In this document: piece after piece, positions 1 to 9,092 of the stretch | How positions within the stretch are numbered: the stretch's first letter is position 1 | Layout of the letters: the number at the start of each line of letters is the position of its first letter | Assembly (NCBI GenBank): GCA_019322375.1 | Contig: JAHWIP010000035.1 | Location: 1 to 62,542, forward strand | From: Candidatus Woesearchaeota archaeon | Lineage (GTDB): Archaea > Nanobdellota > Nanobdellia > Woesearchaeales > SM23-78 | DNA length: 62,542 nt | Reading direction: 5' to 3' | Notes under the pieces: generated by a model | Seen by the model: the letters and a program-made list of their open reading frames with translations, nothing else | Database searches by the model: none | Told to the model about the DNA's origin: nothing | Position numbers and translations under genes: made by a program

Positions 1-2
1 AT

Positions 3-1955
3 CAAAGCATGATGTGCAACCTAACCCTTGATGGCTCCCTGCTAATCAACAACACACCTGTAAACAATAATTCAGAATACTCAACAACAGCCACCAACCT
101 CTCAGAAGGAACACACTACTGGAATGTTACTTGCTGGGATGAAGCTAATAACATCAACACAAGTGAAACAAGAAGCTTTAATGTGTATATAGCGCCTGTT
201 GTGGTTCTTGTAAATCCACCAAATGGCAATGTAACTAATAACCAGAGTCAGATTTTTTACTTTAATGTGAGTGATGAGACAGGCATATTTAACTGCTCAC
301 TCATCCTTAACAATGCAGTCAATGATACCAAGAATAACTCTGAGATAACCAATAATGCAACCAATAATTTCACAATCACCTTAGGAGAAGGTTTTTACAA
401 TTGGAGTGTGAGATGCTATGATAATACCAGCTTAAAGATAGAAGGTAATTCTGAGACTTGGAATATAACCATAGACCTTACTGCTCCTTATCCAAGCATA
501 ACAACAGCTAATTATTCTTGGTTTAACACTACCACTCCTGCCATTAATTTCATAATAACAGATAATTTTGCAGACCCAATTAATTATACCTTCTATATTA
601 ATAACAGTGCAAATGCTAGTGGAGCAGTTAATAATAACACTCCAAGCAGTGATAACTTACAAGACCTAGGCAGTAATGCAAGTTTCAGAGTGGTGCTACA
701 AGGAACAGACGAAGCAGGTAACTCAAGAAACAGTTCAAGCATAATCATATATGTTGATACTGTAAAGCCAAACATTAACTTATCAGCACCAAGTCCTGGA
801 GAGCAGTTTAACATAAGTACAGTGCAATTCAATTTCACAGCCACAGACAAAATGGCACCATACATGATGTGCAACCTTTCTATCAGCAATGGAATGTATG
901 AGTATAACATTAATGCAACCAACGGCGCTTTACAGAACATTACTAAAGGCGGCTTTGAATCAGGAGCTTATTATTGGAATGTGACCTGTGTTGACCGTGC
1001 AGGTAACAGAAACACTAGTGTAACATGGAACTTCACAATAATGGCTCCTGACCTTGTGATAACCAGCGGAAACATATCATTCAATGATACTTCTCCTGAA
1101 GAAGGAACAAACATAACCATGTATGCAAATGTGTACAACCTGGGAGGAGGAGTTGCTTATAATGTAACTGTACAGTTCTGGAAAGGAGATCCAGATAGCG
1201 GAGGCACACAGATTAATGGTAATAAAACCATAAGTGCGCTTAGTAATGGAGCCAACTTCACTCTTAATATCACCTATAACACAAGCATAGGGAATAATAA
1301 TATCTTTGTGGTGGTTGATCCGCCCTTAGCTACTAATGGAAGCATTGACGAGGAGAATGAGAGCAACAATAAGGATAACAACTCTTTCCTTGTGAGCCTG
1401 TACCATGTGTACGCAGGCAACACCACAGCAGTTATTGACATGGAAAAGCAGAGCATAAACATCTCTATGTATCAATGGAATGTTAGCAATGCAAGCGGAA
1501 GCAACCTGTTTGTAACCGATATAGAAGCCAGCCCTGACTTTAATAATCTGCAGGCGATTAGCAGGGATACAAGCAACAATTCTGTGGGTGATGATTTTGA
1601 GGAAATAGACACAGCCATCAGCTCAACCAATTATTCCGACTCTGTTAATAATACTTACACCATTAATGGAAACCCAATAGCAACCAGAACCTTTGTATCA
1701 TTTTCCAAAGTAATAAACAATGTCCCAATAATCAACAGCACCAACACCAGCAACTTCCAGACAGGCATAATTTGGGATAAGAGTGATGGAAATAATGAAT
1801 ACAATGGAACCCAAGACCTGCTGTTTATAACAGAGATTAACAAGCAAAAACAGGGCAGCCAAGGCATATATGACTTTGAGATAAAAGTACCTGCGTTGCT
1901 CAGAAACTATAATGCTGCTGGAACAAGCGTGGCATTTTATGCTGAGATAAAATGA
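3..1955 (+). CDS. Giant Ig-like surface protein, C-terminal part (5' end outside window)
   Basis: The reading frame is open from the first full codon at position 3, so the gene begins before the window. The visible 650 residues are secreted-type: very rich in Asn, Thr and Ser, with dozens of N-glycosylation sequons and several beta-sandwich repeats marked by phrases such as YNWSVRCYDN and YYWNVTCVDRAGN, typical of archaeal Ig-like adhesin repeats. Residues about 345-460 look like a CARDB domain (DLVITSGNISF ... VVVDPP ... NESNN). The last ~183 residues (from about 1404) form a separate domain ending FYAEIK. The same domain ends the gene at 18564-23885 and makes up the small secreted proteins at 25-31 kb. 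There is no C-terminal membrane segment. I infer a cell-surface adhesin or scaffold; the ligand is unknown. Confidence 0.85.
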   Translation, partial: QSMMCNLTLDGSLLINNTPVNNNSEYSTTATNLSEGTHYWNVTCWDEANNINTSETRSFNVYIAPVVVLVNPPNGNVTNNQSQIFYFNVSDETGIFNCSLILNNAVNDTKNNSEITNNATNNFTITLGEGFYNWSVRCYDNTSLKIEGNSETWNITIDLTAPYPSITTANYSWFNTTTPAINFIITDNFADPINYTFYINNSANASGAVNNNTPSSDNLQDLGSNASFRVVLQGTDEAGNSRNSSSIIIYVDTVKPNINLSAPSPGEQFNISTVQFNFTATDKMAPYMMCNLSISNGMYEYNINATNGALQNITKGGFESGAYYWNVTCVDRAGNRNTSVTWNFTIMAPDLVITSGNISFNDTSPEEGTNITMYANVYNLGGGVAYNVTVQFWKGDPDSGGTQINGNKTISALSNGANFTLNITYNTSIGNNNIFVVVDPPLATNGSIDEENESNNKDNNSFLVSLYHVYAGNTTAVIDMEKQSINISMYQWNVSNASGSNLFVTDIEASPDFNNLQAISRDTSNNSVGDDFEEIDTAISSTNYSDSVNNTYTINGNPIATRTFVSFSKVINNVPIINSTNTSNFQTGIIWDKSDGNNEYNGTQDLLFITEINKQKQGSQGIYDFEIKVPALLRNYNAAGTSVAFYAEIK

Positions 1956-2041
1956 GAGTGAATAAGAAGTGGGTTGCATTAAAAAACTAAAAGAACATAT
2001 AGAAAGGTTATCCAAAAAATAAAAAATTTATCCCGTTCCTT

Positions 2042-2056
2042 TTTCTCGTCGAGAAA
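2042..2056. promoter_or_regulatory. Perfect palindrome upstream of the KaiC-like gene
   Basis: TTTCTCG and CGAGAAA flank a single central T. It lies just before the A/T-rich promoter region (TATA-like run at about 2090) of the gene at 2127. This could be an operator; it could also be the terminator stem of the upstream gene, since it follows that gene by 87 bases, although no clean T run follows. Confidence 0.35.
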
Positions 2057-2126
2057 CGTTTAACAACATTTAAAAACTAAAATATATATACAAATTAACG
2101 TAAAGAAAACAACGCGAGAATGAAGG

Positions 2127-3191
2127 ATGAAAAAAGGCTTGGGTAAAAAAACTGATGAAAAAAAACCAGAATCCTTCTTTACTGCTAGTGGCAAGGAGAT
2201 AAGAAGTTTAAAAGAACTAAAAGATTATCTAAAAAAAATAGATGAAACAGAATTTTCTCACCACATCACAGAAGAGAAGAATGATTTTGAGAATTGGATA
2301 AGGCACTCTTTAAAGAATCATAAACTCGCAGATTTTCTTAGAAAAAAGAAAACCAAAGAGGACACTATACAAATAATTGATTATTTCTTGATTAAAAAAG
2401 AGCTTGAAAATCCTGAATCAGAACTAAGAAAGGAAAAAAAAGAAGAAATTCCTTCTATAGAAACTATTAAGGTAGGAGTGCCAGGGTTTGATGAGTTAAT
2501 AACCAATGGCATTCCTAAAGGGAGCTCTATTCTTTTAAGCGGAGGTCCTGGAACTGGCAAAACAACCTTCTGCCTTCAAGTTGTAAAACAGGCTGCTGAA
2601 AATAAAGAAAAATGTCTTTACCTGACCTTTGAAGAAGGGGTGGTGGAATTAAAGCAGCATATGAAGAATTATGGATGGGACCCTGTCAAAGTTGAGAAAG
2701 AAGGTAATCTACTAATAAAGAAAATGAAGCCTTTTGAGCTAAGCAGGTCTGTTGAAGCCCTTCTTGCTAAGGCTAGTGGTGAGTTAACAATAGAGCTTAA
2801 TGAAGTAGAAGGAATCATCCCAAAAGGTTTTAAGCCTGATAGGATAATCTTAGACTCCTTATCTGCTGTTGCTGCTGCTTTCACAGACAAAGAAGAAGGC
2901 TATAGGATTTATATTGAACAATTATTCTCTCTGTTTAAAAGGATAGGAGCAACCTCTTTCCTCATAACAGAAATTGAGCAGGAAGCCCGTAAATATAGTA
3001 GGAGTGGTGTTGAAGAGTTCTTAGCAGATGCAGTATTTGTATTTTATAACATACGTAGGAAGAATGTGAGACAAAATGCTCTGGAAATCCTGAAAATAAG
3101 AGGAACCAAGCACCAGAAAAAAATAGTTCCTTTCAAGATAATCTCGAACCAAGGGATAATTGTTTACCCACAAGAAGAAGTATTTACCTGA
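2127..3191 (+). CDS. KaiC/RadA-superfamily ATPase with N-terminal DUF5752-like domain
   Basis: A 354-aa cytoplasmic protein. Residues 17-90 are an all-helical module (FFTASGKEIRSL ... FSHHI ... NDFENWI) that resembles DUF5752 and recurs at the C-terminus of the protein at 23956-24957. Residues 115-350 are a single KaiC-type RecA domain with Walker A GGPGTGKTTF (139-148), the EE pair that activates water (169-170) and a Walker B-type strand RIILDSLSAVAA near 238. Family members act as ATP-dependent signalling switches or motility/recombination factors, and the partner cannot be told here. The gene is followed after 11 bases by a surface protein gene, so co-transcription is likely. The ATG lies in GGATGAAAA without a well-spaced Shine-Dalgarno sequence. 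Confidence 0.85.
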   Translation: MKKGLGKKTDEKKPESFFTASGKEIRSLKELKDYLKKIDETEFSHHITEEKNDFENWIRHSLKNHKLADFLRKKKTKEDTIQIIDYFLIKKELENPESELRKEKKEEIPSIETIKVGVPGFDELITNGIPKGSSILLSGGPGTGKTTFCLQVVKQAAENKEKCLYLTFEEGVVELKQHMKNYGWDPVKVEKEGNLLIKKMKPFELSRSVEALLAKASGELTIELNEVEGIIPKGFKPDRIILDSLSAVAAAFTDKEEGYRIYIEQLFSLFKRIGATSFLITEIEQEARKYSRSGVEEFLADAVFVFYNIRRKNVRQNALEILKIRGTKHQKKIVPFKIISNQGIIVYPQEEVFT

Positions 3192-3202
3192 TATCATACC
3201 AA

Positions 3203-6200
3203 ATGTCAAAGAATGTTAAAGAAAAAATTTTTAATAGAAAAACAGGCTATAACATCCTAATCATTCTACTTATAGGAACTATAGGAGCACTTCTTATCAT
3301 GCCCTTAATCTATGTCTATGCACTGACAGGAAATTATTCAACAACATCTCCTTTTAGCTGCGGTTCAAACTGTAACAATGGTTATGAGCTTTCGGGTCAT
3401 AATGCCACCTATTGCTATAATAATCCTGTTGATTGTTACAACACAATCGATGAGTGCAGAGATGGAACAAATGATGGATTTGAATTCGTCAACAACATTT
3501 ATGTTCAAAGCCTGAACGGGACCAATTTTACAGGAAACCATACAATAAACGTAACTGTGGAGTTTGATTGTGACAGTGACGGTGACACGATTACTATTTC
3601 TTATCATAACGGAACAAGCTTCAGAGTAATACAAGATGACACCTGCTCTGTTTCTGCTCTTGTAAACAAGACTTATAGTTTTGTACTGGATGAGACTGAG
3701 GGTAACCACACTGTAAGGGCAGCAATTGTGTATATGGGCGGAACCCAGATGATTTGCGGGTATAGCTACGACACAACTTTCTCAGACACAGATGACGTTA
3801 CTTTCTTTGTATATCAAGGACCAGACACTGAAAACCCACAAGTGTTGGGGGTTAGCCCGGTCTCAGGAACAGCATACAATCAGAGCTATGGCTTAGCCAT
3901 AACAATATCTGCGAATGTTACTGATAATGAAAATGTTAGCAATGTGCAAGCCTTGGTTGAATGGGAGTCTTATAACTATACTTTGAATCTTAGTTTTGAC
4001 AGTGGGACCCTTTACTCGGGTAACTTTACAAACATTACTGAGCTAACCCGTTATAATGTGACAATCCTAGCTAATGATACATCTAATAATATGAACAACA
4101 CAGAAATCACGTATTTCACAATAAACTCTACAACCAATATCACGATTACAGCCCCAAGCAACAAGCAAGTTCTCCCTTATGAAGATACAAATTTGAGATT
4201 TACAATAGATTATGGTTATAATACAGATACAGCGATGTACTCTTTTGATGGTGGAGCAAATATAACTGTTAATGATAAATTGAGTGTGGCCTTCACACAG
4301 TCAGATCAAAATGGCACAATAGGAGAACCAGATAATGTGTATGACAATCTTTCCATGTCCTTTAAGCCAAATGAAAACATGAGCATAGAAATCGTTTCTC
4401 TTAATCTTAAAAGAAATGGTTCAGGAACCAATGACTCCAAAGTTCAGATAAGAACAAATAATGGAGGAAAACCTTCTAACACAATCCTTGCTTCTGGTAA
4501 TGTAACAAACACTTCTGTTTCTATAAATTACACTTCTATTAACATAACCCTTAACACCACGATTAACCTTACTGTGAACACAACTTACTGGTTATTCCTA
4601 ACACCAAACGGCTCAACAACAGATTTTTATACCTGGGAAGCAAGCAATGATGGCTTGTACTCAGACGGCAACTACAGCAACAACAACAGCCTTGATCTTT
4701 TATTTGTTGTTTATGACCAGTATAAATACAACACGATCATTACAAATGTTTCAAAGGGGGTGCACCGACTAATAGTTTATGCCAACAGCACAAGCATGAG
4801 TTCAATAAAATCACAATTAATCCAGTTTGAAGTTGATAATAAGTCCCCAAGCATAGGAACAATCACATATTCTCCAAACACCCCTGCTAACGTAGATCCA
4901 AATGTATTGATAAATGTAAGTGTAAATGTTTCTGATGAAGTTGAAATTTCACAGGTTCTGCTTCAGTACAAGCAAAGCAATGGGAGTAGCTTTACAAATA
5001 CAAGTATGCAAAACATATCAGGGCTTTACAATGGGAATTTCACACCAGACTCTGAGAACAACTGGACTTTTAGAATTTATGCAAGGGACAGCTCAAATAA
5101 CACAGCTTACTCAGACAACACTACCATAAATGTTTCCTATGAGTACTTATGGAACAGCACCCTCTCTAACTTTAATACTACCTCAGCATTTCTTGACACT
5201 AACACAAGTGTTGGTAACATAACTATTAATAATACAGCAGATATTAATCTCACTATTAATATATCTAAAACAAGTTCCACTGTGCCAAGCATATACTTCA
5301 ATAATACAGAAGGAAGCTTAGTGTTTAATGTTAGCCCTGGAAGTACAACTATTATTGAAGTAATAGCCACAGGACAGAGTATTGAATCAGAACAAACAGT
5401 CGGAATAAGGATTGATCCAAGTCAATCAAATGCAAACCCAGATTACTTGTCTACTAATTTCACTTTAATATCATATGTTTCAGGGCCTTACTTGGATGTT
5501 GACATCTCAGAGTATGACTCTACAGTTACCCAGGGCCAGACAAGAGTGACATTAACAGCAGCCATAATTAATGTAGGTAATGAAACTGCTAATAATGTGA
5601 GTGCTTACTGGACTCTTCCAAGCAGATGGACTCCTAAGACAAATATTACTAGTAACTATACCACTCTGAGTGTTGGACAACAAGTAAGCTTTACAAGATA
5701 TGTTGATATTGACTCTGATGCAGCCACTGGCACTCAGACCATAAGAATTGATGTGAATTGTTCAGAAGGAAAAGATGATTATGAGCAGAGAAGCATAAGT
5801 GTTAATAGCAGTGGCGAGGGAGGAGAAGAAACCCCCAGGTCTGGTAGTGGAGGAGGGGGAGGCATAATTCCTTCTAAAACAACCAGGCTAGAGATTAGTA
5901 CTTCAGAGGAAGTAGAGATTGAAAGAGGAGCAAACCAGACCATTACAGGAATTCTGAGTAATACTGGCGATACAGATTTAGAAAACTTAAGTATGCTTCT
6001 TGAAGGATTTCCATTAGTACATTATAAAATAGAACCTGACTTCTTGAGTAAGTTAAGAGCAAATACCAGCAAATCCTTTTCCTTATTCATAAACATTCCT
6101 GAATACTTTGGAAGTGGCAAACATAATGCTGTCCTTGTTATAAAAGCCTTGGCTGAGAGTGCGTGGAAGGAGTTCAGCAGAGATATAACAATTATTGTTA

Positions 6201-7093
6201 TTACTGATGACAAAACTCAGGCTTCTGAGTGCTTTGAAAAAGCTGGATTAAAGATAGATGAATTAGTAAGCACGAGAATGGGTACCACAAAATTAAGCCA
6301 AAGACTAGATGAGGCTAAAAGGAATTATAATAGCAAGAATTATGGAGATGCAAATAATCTTTGCAAAGAAATATTAAAAGAAGCAGAGCTTGCTATGAAT
6401 GTAAAAGAACAAATAGATTCTATTAATAATGCCTACTCTGGCTTAGGAAGAGAGATTCCTGAATTCAGTGAGTTGATAAAACTTACGCAAGAGGCTTTTG
6501 AGCGTGAGGATTATGGATTAGCAAGCAGAAGGATAGAGCAAGCAGGGCTTTTGCTTAGCATGAAAGAGAAAGAAGTACAGCAGACCCTAGCCTACAAGTG
6601 GGGGCTGATAAGAAAGTATTGGAAGGAAATAATCATGGTATTAGTACTTATAATCATAATAGGAATACTTACTTATACATCTACAAGTCTTAGCTTTGTA
6701 TCAAAGAGATTTAGAGCATTGAAAGAGCATGAAGATGTTGTGAGAAAAAAGATAAAACAAGTGCAAAGAAAATATTTTGTTGAAAAATTGGTGCCGTCAA
6801 GGCTTTATGAAAAGGAGATGGAGCTCCATAGAAGTGCACTAGCGAATATTGAGAGCCAGAAAACTAATCTAAAGCTTAAAAAATTAAGGTTGGAAAGAAG
6901 GAATACTCTTGAAGAGCTGGAAAAAGCAGAACAAGAAGCCGAGGCAGGCAAAAAAGAGCTTCAGACAAGATACTTTGTTGAGAAATCAATTGACAAGAAG
7001 ACTTTTAAGAGGCTAACATTAGGCTTTGACAGAATATTACAGGATATTAAGAGAAGAATTGCATTAAAGAAAAGAAAAAGAGGTGAAAAGTGA
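3203..7093 (+). CDS. Type I membrane envelope protein: Ig-like ectodomain, helical stalk, one TM, cytoplasmic coiled coil
   Basis: A 1296-aa protein. A signal/anchor helix sits at residues 14-36. About 830 residues of Asn/Thr-rich beta-sandwich repeats follow, then a Gly/Ser linker near 880 and a CARDB/NEW3-like beta domain (about 895-990, ... ERGANQTITGILSNTGD). Next comes a helical TPR-like stalk (about 1000-1130) with the pattern NYxxxNYGDANxxCKEIL. One membrane helix spans about 1142-1163 (MVLVLIIIIGILTYT), and a basic cytoplasmic coiled coil follows with two copies of a YFVEK motif (RKYFVEKLVPSRLYEKE, TRYFVEKSIDKKTFKR). The stop overlaps the GTG of the next gene (GTGA), implying translational coupling. 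I infer a protein linking the cell surface with a cytoplasmic partner; no enzymatic motif is visible. Confidence 0.85.
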   Translation: MSKNVKEKIFNRKTGYNILIILLIGTIGALLIMPLIYVYALTGNYSTTSPFSCGSNCNNGYELSGHNATYCYNNPVDCYNTIDECRDGTNDGFEFVNNIYVQSLNGTNFTGNHTINVTVEFDCDSDGDTITISYHNGTSFRVIQDDTCSVSALVNKTYSFVLDETEGNHTVRAAIVYMGGTQMICGYSYDTTFSDTDDVTFFVYQGPDTENPQVLGVSPVSGTAYNQSYGLAITISANVTDNENVSNVQALVEWESYNYTLNLSFDSGTLYSGNFTNITELTRYNVTILANDTSNNMNNTEITYFTINSTTNITITAPSNKQVLPYEDTNLRFTIDYGYNTDTAMYSFDGGANITVNDKLSVAFTQSDQNGTIGEPDNVYDNLSMSFKPNENMSIEIVSLNLKRNGSGTNDSKVQIRTNNGGKPSNTILASGNVTNTSVSINYTSINITLNTTINLTVNTTYWLFLTPNGSTTDFYTWEASNDGLYSDGNYSNNNSLDLLFVVYDQYKYNTIITNVSKGVHRLIVYANSTSMSSIKSQLIQFEVDNKSPSIGTITYSPNTPANVDPNVLINVSVNVSDEVEISQVLLQYKQSNGSSFTNTSMQNISGLYNGNFTPDSENNWTFRIYARDSSNNTAYSDNTTINVSYEYLWNSTLSNFNTTSAFLDTNTSVGNITINNTADINLTINISKTSSTVPSIYFNNTEGSLVFNVSPGSTTIIEVIATGQSIESEQTVGIRIDPSQSNANPDYLSTNFTLISYVSGPYLDVDISEYDSTVTQGQTRVTLTAAIINVGNETANNVSAYWTLPSRWTPKTNITSNYTTLSVGQQVSFTRYVDIDSDAATGTQTIRIDVNCSEGKDDYEQRSISVNSSGEGGEETPRSGSGGGGGIIPSKTTRLEISTSEEVEIERGANQTITGILSNTGDTDLENLSMLLEGFPLVHYKIEPDFLSKLRANTSKSFSLFINIPEYFGSGKHNAVLVIKALAESAWKEFSRDITIIVITDDKTQASECFEKAGLKIDELVSTRMGTTKLSQRLDEAKRNYNSKNYGDANNLCKEILKEAELAMNVKEQIDSINNAYSGLGREIPEFSELIKLTQEAFEREDYGLASRRIEQAGLLLSMKEKEVQQTLAYKWGLIRKYWKEIIMVLVLIIIIGILTYTSTSLSFVSKRFRALKEHEDVVRKKIKQVQRKYFVEKLVPSRLYEKEMELHRSALANIESQKTNLKLKKLRLERRNTLEELEKAEQEAEAGKKELQTRYFVEKSIDKKTFKRLTLGFDRILQDIKRRIALKKRKRGEK

Positions 7094-8439
7094 AAATAAG
7101 AACCTCAACTAAAATCTTTGTAATCCTAATATTCCTCAGCTTAGCCTTAAACCTTTCTTTAGCAAAGGAAGAGCAAGAACTAAGATCAGAGCTTCTCAAA
7201 TTAAATAATGTAAAAGAAGAGATGACAAATTCTGATACGGATGTAAGCAGGGTTGATGATTTGATTACAGAGGGTTTTTTGTATTTTAATAACAAGGATT
7301 ATAACAAAACCAAAGAAGTAATATCATCTATTTATAAGCTGAGAAATGATGCTCTTAATGCCCAAAGTGAGCTTTCTGTTGTTAACCAGCTATACCTTGA
7401 TGTTAAGGAAAGAAATATTACTCTAGTTAACGCTACCAGCATAAAGATTGAATGGGACTTGGATTATGCTAAGAGAGAGTTTGATAAAGAGAATTATGAA
7501 GGTGCTTTGAAAAGATTAGCAAAGATAAAGAAAGCACTTCTCTACAGTATTAATAATGAGTATAACTATCTTAATGCTTCTCTCTTAGCACTTGAAGAAA
7601 AAATAAATTCATTAAAACTAAGCAAATCTAGGATAACAACATTAAAGAGCTTGCTGTCAGAGGCTTTAGGAACTGGAGGGCTCAGGGAGCTTGAAATTAT
7701 TAAACAAGAAGCTGGAGTTTTGAATAAAAGCCTTGTGTATTACAAAGAAATAAAGCTTGCCATCCCTATTCTGAAGGGCAAAAACCTTTCTGCTCAGAGA
7801 ATAAATGATGGGCTTAATGCTGCTAAGCTTGACCTGGACTTTGCTGATTATGAGTCTGCTTTTAACAAGCTTGAAAGCCTTAAAGCCCTTACTGAGAAGG
7901 GTATTTTCTTAGAAGATGAAATTAGTGAACTTGAGAAGAATCTTGCAGATGAAAAAGCCAAGCAGAGAATTGACATAACAGAAGCAGAATCCTTTCTTAA
8001 AGAAGCACAATATGAGCTTACTGTTGGCAATTATGAGACTGCTGAGCAAAAGCTGTTAAATGCAAGGGATAGCTATGAGAGTTTAAAAGCAGAACTATTA
8101 ATTAAAAAAGCAGGCCTAAAGAGCTTTGGATTTAGTCTAAAAGAATTCATTAAGAGAAACTGGCCATATGTATTATTAATAATTTTTATAATCCTGGTTG
8201 TGCTTAAGTTCACATCTCATATTTGGGTACTTGGTATTCAAAGAAAAAGGCTTGCAAGACTGAAGAAAGAGCTCAATATTAATGAAAATATGGTGCAAGA
8301 ACTTCAGAGAAATTACTTTGTTCATAAGAAAATGTCAAGGGAAAACTATGATAAATCTTATGAATCTTTGCAAGAAAAAACTGTAAATTTAAAAGAAAAA
8401 ATATCCCTATTTAATAAAAAGGTTAAAAAAGGCGAATAA
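7090..8439 (+). CDS. Secreted-stalk/TM protein with cytoplasmic YFVHK motif, partner of upstream gene
   Basis: A 449-aa protein with a GTG start. The start is supported by AGGTGA four bases upstream and a GTGA overlap with the previous gene. It has an N-terminal signal peptide (VILIFLSLALNLSLA), about 320 residues of amphipathic helical repeats of the A-x3-Y-x2-A type (ENYEGALKRLAKIKKAL, VGNYETAEQKLL), a membrane helix at about 358-376 (YVLLIIFIILVVLKF) and a basic cytoplasmic helix pair with RNYFVHKKMSRENYDKSY. Stalk and tail resemble the C-terminal third of the protein encoded just upstream, so this looks like its Ig-less paralogue. Tight coupling suggests the two form a complex. Function unknown. 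Confidence 0.85.
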   Translation: MKIRTSTKIFVILIFLSLALNLSLAKEEQELRSELLKLNNVKEEMTNSDTDVSRVDDLITEGFLYFNNKDYNKTKEVISSIYKLRNDALNAQSELSVVNQLYLDVKERNITLVNATSIKIEWDLDYAKREFDKENYEGALKRLAKIKKALLYSINNEYNYLNASLLALEEKINSLKLSKSRITTLKSLLSEALGTGGLRELEIIKQEAGVLNKSLVYYKEIKLAIPILKGKNLSAQRINDGLNAAKLDLDFADYESAFNKLESLKALTEKGIFLEDEISELEKNLADEKAKQRIDITEAESFLKEAQYELTVGNYETAEQKLLNARDSYESLKAELLIKKAGLKSFGFSLKEFIKRNWPYVLLIIFIILVVLKFTSHIWVLGIQRKRLARLKKELNINENMVQELQRNYFVHKKMSRENYDKSYESLQEKTVNLKEKISLFNKKVKKGE

Positions 8440-8476
8440 GCTTTAATTGAATATAAACTCAAAAAAATGGAAAAAA

Positions 8477-9004
8477 ATGAATTTAGTAGATGAAATAAAA
8501 AACAGGCAAATCGTGCTAATGGTTTTTCCAAAAGCACAGTATATGAATAAATTAATTGAGATTATTAGAGCAGTTGATACGGTTTCTAATAAGATTTGTT
8601 ATGTTAGCTTGAACAAGCCTTACAACAGTATAATAGATAATCTTAAAGCAAATAACATAAGTATTGAGAAGTACTTTTTTATTGATGTATTAACCAGCAC
8701 TGTAAAGACTCCTGAACCTGTTGATAATTGCGAGTTCGTACAGTCACCAAGTGCATTAACAGATATAAGCCTAGCATTTACAAAAGCAATGCAGGAGAAG
8801 GGATGTGATAATGCCTTATTTGACGCAATCTCAACCCTCATGATATACCAAGATACTGGTGAGATTATCAAGTTTACCCAGAACATGATGACCAAGACAA
8901 GAGTTGCTAATGTGAAGTCAGTATATATAGCCTTAAAAGAAGACAGTGAAGAGCTTGTGAAGGATTTGACTATGTTTGTGGATGGAGTTGTTGAGCTAAG
9001 TTAA
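8477..9004 (+). CDS. KaiC-like (RecA-fold) protein lacking Walker A
   Basis: 175 aa from the ATG at 8477. An in-frame TTG at 8447 exists, but the paralogue at 14958 aligns from this ATG (MNLVDEIKN with MELLSQMSD). The protein keeps the RecA-like alternation of strands and helices, including VCYVSLNKPY-type and DNALFDAISTLMIYQ segments that resemble the Walker B region of KaiC proteins, but there is no GxxxxGKT loop, so it probably does not hydrolyse ATP. Such degenerate KaiC-like proteins (compare the DUF7504/DUF835 type) occur near sensor kinases in archaea. It lies between the envelope gene pair and the Ser/Thr kinase gene, which suggests a regulatory or adaptor role. Confidence 0.75.
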   Translation: MNLVDEIKNRQIVLMVFPKAQYMNKLIEIIRAVDTVSNKICYVSLNKPYNSIIDNLKANNISIEKYFFIDVLTSTVKTPEPVDNCEFVQSPSALTDISLAFTKAMQEKGCDNALFDAISTLMIYQDTGEIIKFTQNMMTKTRVANVKSVYIALKEDSEELVKDLTMFVDGVVELS

Positions 9005-9092
9005 GTTATTATTTTATTCTAACAGCAAGTTTTTTATATCCAGACTAATTCTAATTCTTAAAGGGGTGGGAATGTAGGGAAAGGATGCAACA

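Noticed and set aside
1956..2126. tRNA or other stable RNA gene in this and the other intergenic regions
   Set aside because: No GC-rich cloverleaf or TTCGA-type T loop is visible. The longer gaps hold promoters, hairpins and small genes instead.
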